In this document: positions 1 to 9,235 of the stretch, piece after piece
Layout: each line of letters opens with the position of its first letter
Position numbering within the stretch: position 1 is the first letter of the stretch
DNA from: Gordius sp. MW1
Taxonomy: Eukaryota; Nematomorpha; Gordioida; Gordea; Gordiidae
NCBI GenBank assembly: GCA_964036665.1
Contig: OZ038531.1
Coordinates: 10,912,168 to 10,976,167 of the forward strand
Length of the DNA: 64,000 bases
Direction of reading: 5' to 3'
Notes under the pieces: model-generated
Seen by the model: the letters and a program-made list of their open reading frames with translations, nothing else
Databases searched by the model: none
Told to the model about the DNA's origin: nothing
Program-made: the position numbers and the translations under genes

Positions 1-360
1 TTTCCTCTATTATTTAAAAGTCGAATGATTTTTCCAAATGAAACTTTTGATCTTTAATTTTAAACCTAATACGTGAAAAAAGCGTAGTATTTGGTACTTC
101 TAAAATATTTGGCCAGAGTTTCTTTAAAATATTAATATCACTGACCCGCTCTAGGTCACAATATTTTAATATATTAATTGCTAATGCATTCAGGTGCAAA
201 CACGTTAGAACGTTTACAAATTATATAAGAGCAAAAATATTAATTGAATGCAGCTGATGTTGATGAAAATATTTATGCAGCAATTTTTAATTAAGTTTAA
301 AGTATACATCTATATCTATATATATAAAGTAAAGTGTATATATGTATATATGTAAGAGCT

Positions 361-1420
361 AAATTCTGAAACTACCGTTCCGATTCGCGCGAAAATTTAC
401 CCCTAGGTTCCCAGGGCGGCCAGGGGTAAAATAGCTTTTTCAGAATCCTAAAATTCTTTTTAGTTTTCGAGATATTAGGTTTTATGCGTTTTGACGTTCA
501 ATAAAATGTCAATCAAACGCACCTCCTCGCGTTCGTTGAAAATTTGAATATACAGACAGTTCTGTAGTAAAAGTGTATCACTTATAGTAGTTTGTAAAAC
601 GTAATCTTTTCTTAACGGTGACAACATAAAATTTATGAATTAAATTTCTTAAACGTCATCTTTTCTTAACGGTGACAATATAAAATTTATGAATTAAATT
701 TCTTAAACGTCATCTTTTCTTAACGGCAATTTAATTTTATGAATTAAATTTCTTAAACGTCATCTTTTCTTAACGGTGACAAGACAACATAAAATTTATG
801 AATTAAATTTCTTAAACGTCATCTTTTCTTAACGGTGACAAGACAACATAAAATTTATGATTAAATTTCTTAAACGTCATCTTTTCTTAACGGTGACAAC
901 ATAAAATTTATGAATTAACCTGAAATAAATAAAATTATAGATTATTTGAGAAAATATATAGGTGAAGAAGATGAATTTTTCTCATTATCATTAAATGAGA
1001 TATTTTAAATGAGAAAGATGAAAGTATATATAATTTAAATGTAATATAAAATAGTCCAACGTTGATTATTCTGAGTAAATGCTATTTATATATAAATGTC
1101 ATTATTTATCTATCATTAATTTTAATTAAATGAGATATTTAAATGAGAATAAATTCTGAAACTACCGGCCCGATTCGCGCGAAACTTTACCCGTAGGTTC
1201 TCAGGGCGGCCAGGTGTAAAATAGCTTTTTCAGATTGCTAAAATTTCTTTTAGCTTTAAAAATATCGGACATTTCTCGGCCTTTTGGTTTTAAAAAAGGG
1301 ATAAATTCTGAAACTTCAGATCCGATTCGAGCGAAAATTTAGCCGTAGATGCCCAGATAGGCCAGGGGTAAAATAGCTTTTTCAGATTCCTAAAATACCT
1401 TTTTGTTTTAAAGATATCTG
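361..1420 (+). repeat. Three dispersed copies of a ~110-bp module
   Basis: Diverged copies start near 361, 1151 and 1302. Each opens with AAATTCTGAAACT, then a CCGATTCG(C/A)GCGAAA core, then a GGGCGGCCAGG-type GC-rich stretch (degraded in the third copy) and a GTAAAATAGCTTTTTCAGA tail. They are direct repeats inside the Helitron and much more GC-rich than the surroundings. The spacing is irregular (about 790 and 150 bp), so this is not a simple tandem array. Confidence 0.7.
600..918 (+). repeat. Short tandem array, 6 copies of 50-59 bp
   Basis: The core CTTTTCTTAACGG recurs at about 606, 660, 714, 764, 823 and 881. Between cores lies a variable GTGACAA(GACAA)CATAAAATTTATGAATT segment; unit length varies by gain or loss of a GACAA block and by one copy lacking GTGACAA. 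The array lies inside the Helitron. Confidence 0.85.
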
Positions 1421-1637
1421 ACATTTCCCGTCCAGTTTCATTTATAGCAGCATATACAATAATGACGTCATACATACAAAGCTAAAGTTTTCTCGAATTA
1501 GATATTTAAAAGTATAATAAAAATGTTACAGTCATAGACTACATATACATAGACTGTCCATGTTATATGTTCCATATGGCAAATTGTGTGTGAAATTTGC
1601 CTCCATTTTGAATAACACTACCGTCCTATATCACATA

Positions 1638-1677
1638 ATGGCGTTTTGCGCTGTACCGTTTTGTTCGAACAGGAGAG
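1638..1677 (+). pseudogene. THAP-domain first exon, left arm of the MITE
   Basis: The ATG at 1638 begins MAFCAVPFCSNRRG, which fits the THAP-domain start (C-x4-C, here CAVPFC, then a basic S-N-R-R segment). The exon ends at a GAGAG|GTAAAG donor (GT at 1678-1679). Nothing further of a transposase follows, so this is a stranded exon fragment. Read through, it stops about six codons later. Confidence 0.6.
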
Positions 1678-1862
1678 GTAAAGAAAAAAATTTTTGATAC
1701 CATAAATAAGTAAGATATTACAAAATATATGATATTTTTAAAAATTTATTATTGACACATTTCATAAAAATTAAAAACTGTAATGATGTTAAAATTTTTT
1801 AAAAATATAATATATTTTGTAATATCTTACTTATTTATGGAATCAAAACCATTTTTCTTTAC

Positions 1863-1902
1863 CTCTCCTGTTCGAACAAAACGGCATAGCGCAAAACGCC
1901 AT
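1863..1902 (-). pseudogene. THAP-domain first exon, right arm of the MITE (mirror copy)
   Basis: This is the inverted copy of the exon at 1638-1677. It starts MAFCAMPFCSNRRG, one residue different (V to M), and ends at the same GTAAAG donor (GT complement at 1861-1862). Both mirrored copies keep an open frame and donor. The exon is incomplete and no downstream exon is visible. Confidence 0.6.
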
Positions 1903-2440
1903 TATGTGGTATAGAACGGTAGTGTTATTCAAAATGGCGGAAAAAAACACACATTTTATACCGTGATGAGCAGTCTATGTAGTCTATGGTTACAGTATAC
2001 GGTTAAAATTATTGGGGTTTAACAGACTATTTAAATTAAATAAATAAAATTTAAATTATGCAGTTTTTGTCATTATTATGACGTGGTCGATCATAGAAGC
2101 ATATTTTTAATAATTATCCATCCTTCAATTAATTATTTTATTATATTAAAGAAAATTGTATTTCAAATAAATCAGCTAACTAGAAAAATAAAATAATGGT
2201 ATTATTGTATAATAAGTAACAGGATTAATAAGCAATTTTTTCAAAAACATTTAATTTTAGTCGGATTTGATGACTAAAACAGAATTTGCATTTGGTTTGT
2301 CTTATTATATAAATATATACTAAAAATAGTCGGTTCATAAAATCATTCGGACCTTTCACATTATAAATTATTTCATATATGACCCCTTTTTAGATAAGTC
2401 TTATTGATAGCTTATACTTAATTAACCACTTAAGGACTGA

Positions 2441-2471
2441 GCCAAAGCAACGCTTGGCCGGGCACAGCTAG
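2441..2471 (+). other. Helitron 3' terminal hairpin and CTAG end
   Basis: An 18-base stem-loop (7-bp arms with one bulge) ends at 2458 and is followed by CGGGCACAG and CTAG. Helitrons typically carry a hairpin about 10-12 bp before a CTRR end, which acts as the rolling-circle stop signal. Confidence 0.65.
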
Positions 2472-3560
2472 TATTTTATAAATAATCTTGCAATAAACAA
2501 ATTATACTCCCTTTTGGGTTAACCCGTTTAAGGCCTCTACCTTATAAAAACTTCTTAATGAATAAAATCAGTTGAATTAGTCAATCTGTGCTCTTAGAAC
2601 TTTTTTTTTATAAAAAAACAATAATTTATCAAAATTTAAAGCAAAAAAAGAAAGGGATAGAAATTTATTGTAAAAATAAGTAATGGCTTAGCGATAGCAA
2701 CGAGTGATAAGGGAATGGCGAATTGGGGAGGTTTTGTTAAACCAAATAAGATTTCTTAAAAATTGAATGATATTAATGAAATTTAACACTTGCATGCATT
2801 GTGTCAATTTGGGCATGACGCTTTTGTATTATATATAGACGGCACATGTGATTTGCGAACATTCAAAGGGCTACATAAATATAAATATTTCAATCCTTTC
2901 CATGAACATAGCTAGGGATAAAGACTTGATGGAAATAGAGTGGTTCGGGGAAAAATTATAGAAATAACTAGGAGACGGGTGGCGAAATCAAGTTTTTACT
3001 CTTTTGGCATTTTCTTATACAATCAAATAAAAAAGTAACAAAATAATACATTATCTAAAAAATTTCATGCCCGAATTGCCCGAATCCTATCATCGTACCC
3101 GCCCGGGCCCGCCCAAAAATAATAATTCAGGACAGTTGCCCAGCCCGGCCCCGGGCAATCTGGTCTCTGGTACCTATAAATAGGAAATATATGAGAGAAT
3201 TTGTATCAGTTGAAAGAGAGTTTATGATGTGAAAAAATATTTTTTTATATAATGCAAATAAATAATAACTTAATAGAAAAAGGCATATTTATTATTAATT
3301 AAATAGATTTATAACAGTTTTAAATACTTATTCGTTAGCGATAATATGCATAATTGAGTGACAAAAGTGTTTATAAATCACTAATATACAAAAGTCAATG
3401 ATAATGTTTGACAATGCAGAGAAAAATTCTAGTACAGCGTAGTAGTATATTGTCATACTTTAAAATCTACATTATTAAAATAAAGAGATAGTAGAAACAC
3501 CTTCAAATTTGGTTTAATGAAGTCTTTTATAATCTACTCAAATCCCTGAATTAAACACTC
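2472..3560. other. AT-rich non-coding stretch with one GC-rich block
   Basis: I see no gene here. The notable piece is a GC-rich block at about 3068-3175, containing CCCGCCCGGGCCCGCCC (3098-3114) and ending near CTCTGGTACC. A related block occurs at about 18980-19100. Confidence 0.6.
3068..3175 (+). repeat. GC-rich dispersed repeat, copy 1
   Basis: A CCCGCCCGGGCCCGCCC core is surrounded by several GCCCGAAT/GCCCGG words and followed by TCTGGTACCT. It stands out against very AT-rich DNA and matches the core of the block at 18980-19100. The family is not recognised. Confidence 0.6.
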
Positions 3561-3579
3561 AAATGTGATGGAATGGCCC

Positions 3580-4930
3580 CCTGTCCGAGTGCCTCTTAAA
3601 GTTTCTTATTAATGGCGCTTCGGCATGGAACTTTTAGCGCTTAGGAGCTTAACTCCACCCCCAGGTCACGAATGGCCCAAAGCTTTCCAAAGTCGTAACC
3701 TCGGTCTACTTTTCCAACAACGTTATCCGCATCGCTGTAGGCTTAAGATTAGGATGAAATATAGTTGCTGAACAAATTTCTTCACTTTGCAATATGGGAT
3801 GAATAGTGTATAATCGGCCTATCGAATGCTGCGCGAATTCCACGTGCAAGACGTACCAATATTGCAGCTTTTGCGCAAAATCATCGTGTTGACATAGCTT
3901 GAAGATCGCTTTTATCATATATCTGGGAAATTTAAGGCTATTTATTTGGCATTTGCATTTGTAAAATAAAAGCGTTGCCCATATTCGAGATGTAGAGCTA
4001 AGGAAACCATAGCAGGACTGCGTACATGTGTAGGAAAGGATAGAATATGCCATTTAGCTTCATTGCTGCTTATAAATCTTCCAGCCTGATACTAAGCGAT
4101 TTCATCGATGTGAAGACTTGCTATATACGCAGTGATATCTGGTTGAACGGTAAAAATTGTTAACCGAATTACAATATTCAACATTGATGTTTGCTATACA
4201 TAAATTTGATAGCAGAGGACAATTTGGAACAGCCCAGCGGTTACCTCCTCAAAGCGAACTTGAATGGGTACCATGTTACCACAATCGTTTATTGATCTTC
4301 TTTTGCCCAAATGATATTCATTACTGCCGGTAATTGTGTTGCATACCAAGCCTCGAGGATATCGCTTTGGGCCTTTAACATATATCACGCATAGAGATTT
4401 TGGATTAAGTGTTCCTCAAAGGCCTTGTTCCATGTCCTTCGTAACAATTTTGTAAAAATCTTCTAGTTTAAGACCAGAGATTTCAGCACATATTACATAG
4501 TAGAGTCGATTTTGTTTGGACTAGTTATATAGCCATATGTGTATGGGCACGTAGTAATCCTATCTTTGTTATTTCATAGAGTACATCCACCAACGCACCG
4601 AGCCAAAGACCTTACGCTTAACAATGAGATTAATCATCGATTTAAGTTTCTGGCGAAAAACACGTGCTGCAATGTGATGCCTATCGAATGGTGATTGGCC
4701 CTGAAATAAAAGTTCGTGTGCATTGCGCTTAGCAGGATTGCATGTAAATGTAATGAATATGTCTCGAAGACCTTAGTTAGGAACATACGCAATCGAATCT
4801 TGGGCGTATTCATTCATGCATATGATGTGAAAAAAATGGTTAATTTCCTAACGTTAAATGTATTAGCGTCGTTAAGAGCTGCATCTCGCAATTGAACATA
4901 TTCTTCTGAGAGAAGTTTAGCCTGATTTAA
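3580..4930 (-). pseudogene. Decayed Helitron Rep/helicase (replication initiator part)
   Basis: Reading the minus strand from about 4930 to 3600 gives pieces of a Helitron Rep domain in the right order but in shifting frames. They are a TCNPAKRNAHELLFQGQSP-like start, then RWWMYS, then the rolling-circle HUH motif as A-H-T-H (His codons at 4537-4545), then KRYPRGLVCNTITG (about 4326-4367) with a following RRSINDCG segment. Further on are NVEYCNSV, a DEIA...FISSNEA segment, SFPTHVRSPAMVSLALH and LCQHDDFA. This is the conserved order of Helitron helicase-like proteins upstream of the PIF1 helicase; the PIF1 part is absent. Many stops and frameshifts make it non-functional. The two longest open pieces are 4194-4388 and 3706-4053. 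Confidence 0.75.
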
Positions 4931-5016
4931 ACGGATGTAAAGCAGACGTTTTCAATTTTGGCATACATATCTATCTATGACGTATTGATGGAATAGTTGG
5001 CGGCATTTTAATTTTC

Positions 5017-5240
5017 TTGGTGCTCTCGAAGCACTATTCTTTAGGAATAATTGCTCATAGCATGGGCGTAGCCAGGCGGAAACAGGGGGGGGGGGGGGAG
5101 GAAGGGCGGCTGCCCCACTTCCCCTTTCCCCTAATTTACAAAAAAAAAATTGGTGGCAATCGGTTGAGAACTTTAGGAGTTATTAGAGAACGAAAACGGA
5201 GTTATATTTTTATATATATAGATGAATGAATTTCATATTA
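5017..5240 (+). mobile_element. Unclassified element end: GGGCGTAGCCAGG plus poly-G
   Basis: GGGCGTAGCCAGG (about 5064-5076), 14 consecutive G (5085-5098) and a GC-rich tail look like the terminus of a dispersed element. The following CGGTTGAGAACTTTAGGAG... stretch, ending in TTTTTATATATATAGATGA (about 5206-5224), resembles the 3' end common in RTE-type non-LTR elements. I see no inverted repeat or target duplication that fixes the limits. Confidence 0.35.
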
Positions 5241-5553
5241 TATTTCCTACTTGAGAGGTTATAATTTAGTTTCTACCCCCAACGTTTTTTACAACAGGTT
5301 CCAATGTTTTTTGTTTCAATGTTTTTGTCCCATCCGTTTTTTTACAATGAATCATTTGTATGTCCTAATTTTTGACCCCCTCCCCCCTCTATGGCCCCTC
5401 AATTATAAACCCTCGGCCTTCAAACCCTTCCGTCATTCGCCCCCCCTTCTTATCATACGCTTACACTAGTATCGACGTAACAAACTGCAAAATTATCGTT
5501 AGGGTATGGTAAATAACAGTCGATCAATTGAAAAAACACCTCACCCTAGTTGT

Positions 5554-6905
5554 AGCCAAAGCCATTTGCATAATTAAAGAATCGTACACTTAATGATGCC
5601 AAATGCGAAGTTTACAGCCTAAATTTAAACGATATTTTTTGTTAATGGAAATCTTTCAAAGCTCGGCTCGATTATAGGCGAATCTCCTTATTTGAAAGGC
5701 TTTTTAAACAGGAATTTAACCCTTTGGCCCAAAATTTGATCTTTCAAAACTACTACCAATACAACTTTTTTTCATTAAAAACTAGATATGTCCAAAATTC
5801 AGCATTGTTTAGATCAGCTGCCGCTTTTTAACATACAGATATTTTAAAAGTATATAGATATACGAAAAAAACGTTGAATCTACCTTTTGATAATACCAGT
5901 TGGGCAAGCCACCCTTCCAACCAAATTTGGGGCCCTAATTAGATTCTTATTGACTAATTCTCTTGTGGCTTTTATCTCGTCCTTTAAATCTGTGAACGTG
6001 AAGGAACTTGCTTATAAATTAACATTTCAATTACACGATTTTTAACGGAAATGGCCACATTGTCTTGGCATGAGAACGTCATACTAGGAAGCAGAACACC
6101 AGAGTCAGCCAAACAACGAGATTGGGATGCCTTAGATTATCACACTCCGTCGCTTACCTACTTTCGAGCTGTGATAGTGTGCAGAAAATCAATCTCAGTT
6201 CACTTAAGACGACCTCTGATCGAATGGCTTGAATGTATCCCAATTATACTCAGAATTTTTGCTCTCAAATCCTGTACTTTCTTATGCAATAGCCCTCTAA
6301 CTAGTATTAAAATTATTAAAAAATATCCTTGCAAAAATAACAAGAAAAATAGTTATGTGGGCTCATCACATACCCTTTGCAAGTTAAATAAATATCGCTT
6401 TATTCGTCATTAAATGGCAAACCTTTTGATTCAATTGGCTTTAAAAAAACGCTGTATTCGTCCATCCTCGAATTATCCGATCCTTCTCTAGAAGGTAGGA
6501 TGCGTCCCAAAAGAGCTTCTATAATCCCCCGGGAGGAGGATAAATTCCTAGCATGGAACTTGCGTTGATATCTTCGCGCCATCTAATAACAATTTTCACC
6601 AACTAAGAAGATTGTAAAACACTTAAATTCAGAGCTATTGCTCAATAAATTTATTCCCATAGTAGCTTCCTGACGCATTGGCGTTTTTTAAATCGAAAGA
6701 GATCTACTAGAGCCTAATACTCACAGCTTATTTTACGTCAAAAAATTGGCGTTTTAATGGCAAAATATAATTAAAAATCTTTATCTGACACATGGCCCTT
6801 GTTGGCTCTCGACGAATCTGATGAATAGTTTCTTGTTTATATTATTTTATGCTCGTTTTTTGTATATTTTATGGATAATTTTTACTCAATAAAAGCATTT
6901 AAGTC
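5554..6905 (+). pseudogene. Non-LTR retroelement 3' fragment (RT tail), copy 1
   Basis: This is a strongly decayed, plus-strand copy of the element at 46521-48143. Recognisable pieces in order are LNDAKCEV (RT thumb-side segment, about 5597), WHENVI and PESAKQ (about 6070-6115), WLECIP, a Cys/His-rich stretch YPCKNN...HTLCKLNKYRFIRH (about 6325-6410), then a region matching the EPSDSSLEGRMRPDG segment of copy 2 in a shifted frame. The 3' end shares the AATAAAAGCATTT tail with copy 2. The YxDD part of the RT is missing or unrecognisable. The longest open piece is 6051-6413. Confidence 0.7.
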
Positions 6906-6939
6906 AAAAATAAATTAAGAGATAAGAAATAAATTAGAT

Positions 6940-7190
6940 GTAGTTCCGATACAAGGAAGCTGGTTGTTGAAGGATAGAGATGGTATTGTCACTTAGAGAG
7001 ATTGGAGAAAAGTCACCTGGCAAATCATATCAATGAAAAGGCAAGTGAAAGAGAAAGAGGCCAACCCTGACATGGGAACATAAAATTAGTATGGACTTGA
7101 AATGGTATGGGAAAAAGCGACAGCATATCTAAGTGTAGGTATACATGAAAAAAGTACCGAAGGAGCTGACTACCAAGTGTGACAAACAGC
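6940..7190 (+). pseudogene. Possible LINE-type endonuclease-RT tail remnant
   Basis: After one frameshift the plus strand reads RGQP then LTWEHKISMDLKWYG. This resembles the RGRP-x-x-x-W...D...G ending common to endonuclease-reverse transcriptase proteins of insect LINEs. It is short and frameshifted, and no other domain is visible. Confidence 0.3.
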
Positions 7191-7485
7191 GAAATTTTTT
7201 ATTATGTTAATATTATAAAAGATATATTAAGCAAATTACCTTATTCTATATATGTATATATTAATAATTATTTTTATGTACGGGCCTAAGCAGGATTGCC
7301 TCGGGGGGGGGATTGAATTTTTTTTGATATAGTATTCATATTCATAAACAAAAATTTATTAAAATAATGTACACTCGTCATAGGCGGGGGGCTGATTATA
7401 ATCTTGTGTTATAAAATTTCGATTAAACAAAAATTAATGAACATTATATGCATCATTTGAAGAGGAGGAGGTAGTTTATGATTAA

Positions 7486-7632
7486 GAGATACCAAGACCA
7501 GAACCTGTAGAGTCAATACGGGAAGAACTATTGCCGGTAGATATTGACACACCGGAAGATAAAAATGATGGAAACTTAAGAAGGGAAAATAGACCAAGGA
7601 AGCCACCGCGGAGATTAATGGAAGAAATTTAA
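7486..7632 (+). pseudogene. Possible retroelement polyprotein C-terminal tail
   Basis: An open stretch of 48 codons without ATG encodes an acidic, proline-rich segment followed by the basic tail RRENRPRKPPRRLMEEI and a stop at 7630-7632. A terminal 'R-x-R-x-P-P-x-R-L' segment is typical of Pol C-termini in LTR retroelements. It is preceded by an in-frame stop and has no other domain, so the assignment is weak. Confidence 0.3.
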
Positions 7633-8000
7633 AGCTGGTTAAACGGGAATTATATAATTTAGTGTTTAATATATTATATTAAATACGTAGAAAACGCTTA
7701 TAATCTTGCCGAATTTAATGTCCCACAGTTAATGTCCCCTAATTTAAAAATGCTTCCCATTCAACCAATCACAAAATGTCCCAGGGTGATTCGGCGAGAT
7801 GGTTTTCGGCAAGTTGACGGACCACCAGCGATTACATGTTACACAGCTGGAATGATTCAGGTCCATAAGATAAAGTTGCAAAAGATAAAGTTAATGCATG
7901 TATCAAGCATGACATTAAAAAAAACATGTGATTCTTACTACAATAATACTAAATTTAAATATATTAAAATGTTTGTATTTTTTACATTAAATTGCTATAA

Positions 8001-8315
8001 TAAGTAAATAATAGGTAAAATTTGTTATGCAATATTACTTTAAAAGAAAATACGGTATGTATTATATAATAGGACTAAGTACAAATATAAATATCTTTAT
8101 AAGCAATAAATATACATAACGTTAGATCATGTCAACATTACAGTATTAGTCATGCTATATTAAGTAAATAATAACTAAAATTTGTTATGCTATATTATTT
8201 TAAGAGAAAATACGTTACGTTTATATTATAGGACTAAGTACGAATATCTTTATTTATAAGCCATAAATATGTATAACGTTAGATCATGTTAACATAAAAG
8301 TATTAGTCAATAATG
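8001..8315 (+). repeat. 160-bp direct tandem duplication
   Basis: Two adjacent diverged copies start TAAGTAAATAATA at 8001 and 8161. Shared landmarks are AAAATTTGTTATGC, TAGGACTAAGTAC and ATAACGTTAGATCATGT. It is AT-rich and non-coding. Confidence 0.8.
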
Positions 8316-9235
8316 TAATGTATTGGGTGGTGCAACAACTATGTGTAACGTAGAATGAGTTATAGAATGTAGTTGCAAATTATATATGATTGGCATAAAT
8401 TTAAATTATAAGCATAATTGTATTCATATATCATTTATTAAGATTAGTATTATATAATCATAAAATGATAATACATAGTGTAACTTAAATATTTATGTGT
8501 TATAAACAAAGGAATTTTATTAAGAAATTTTAAATAAGTAATCTTGCCTAAGAAATTATTTCATAATGTAAACCTTGTAAAGTAATTAGTACATAAACCT
8601 AATATAATTCTTGGTAAAAGCACACTTTTTCCTTTTTGAGCAAAGGTTTCTAAAGTTTTATCCCTAATTGTAATAAGATTGCTTCATTATGAAAATCTTT
8701 TAAATCCATTTGCTAAATCTATAATGTAAGTAATTGATACAAAATAGAAATATGTTATAAAGAGAAAAAAAACATTTTTCATGATTAATTGTAGATATAT
8801 ACTTGTCTGTGCTGATTCTAACTTCCTTAAATTTTACAGTGTCTGTCTCATTTATAATAGTCTATATAAGTAAAATTTATCTAAATTTTTCATTTTTGAT
8901 ATAACATTATAATTGTTTAAAATTTGAAACCAAGTTAGGGGGTCTTAAACCATAGCGCCACATTAAAAAAGCATTTTATATAAGTTAAAATTTACCACTC
9001 ATTTTCGGCTTGACATAATGAATTTAAAATTTCTTCTATAGGCTACTTGTAAAGAAAATTTGACTTTTTTTATAAACGATAATTAAGTTGTCAACTCAAT
9101 ATTATTTCTGGCTAATTCATATAAATTTAAAGTCTATTAAGTTCAAGAGTAAGCTTCGGGGCTGTTAGTAGTCCCATAAAATAGGACTGGTGGCATACTA
9201 CTTATGGCTTAAAGTGATTAATGTAAAGAACACAT
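8316..9235. other. AT-rich intergenic stretch, nothing recognised
   Basis: No open frame with recognisable content, no inverted repeat and no tandem array was seen. It lies downstream of the MULE-like gene. Confidence 0.6.

Larger units (their letters stand above)
1533..1988. mobile_element. Palindromic P-element-like MITE with 8-bp target duplication
   Basis: This 456-bp element is flanked by direct repeats GTTACAGT (1525-1532 and 1989-1996), an 8-bp target duplication. Its ends are inverted repeats beginning CATAGACTACATA. The inverted arms extend about 200 bp (about 1533-1745 and 1795-1988), leaving a short AT-rich centre. Each arm contains an ATG followed by codons for the start of a THAP zinc finger and then a GTAAAG splice donor. 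A THAP N-terminus together with 8-bp target duplications is what P-element/THAP9-type transposons show, so I infer that both arms derive from the 5' end of such a transposon. Other superfamilies with 8-bp duplications (hAT) are less likely given the THAP exon. Confidence 0.75.
309..2471 (+). mobile_element. Non-autonomous Helitron (HINE-like)
   Basis: The right end has the Helitron signature: a short hairpin at 2441-2458 (GCCAAAGC / GCTTGGC, one bulged base) about 10 bp before a terminal CTAG at 2468-2471, followed by T. The left end is placed at TC (309-310), preceded by A, which gives the expected A^T insertion with no target duplication and no inverted termini. The left TC is my choice among several TC dinucleotides in a TCTATATC stretch, so that boundary is less secure than the right. 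No Rep/helicase reading frame lies inside. The interior holds a six-copy tandem repeat, three copies of a ~110-bp module and a nested palindromic MITE. It would depend on a helicase supplied in trans; a decayed Rep/helicase gene lies about 1.1 kb to the right. Confidence 0.6.

Noticed and set aside
14-199. 61-codon minus-strand frame with leucine/isoleucine-rich helical look (possible mTERF-like exon)
   Set aside because: Too short, at the window edge, and without a motif specific enough to support a family.
5251-5469. 72-codon plus-strand frame
   Set aside because: Low-complexity C- and T-rich DNA; no domain, probably element tail sequence.
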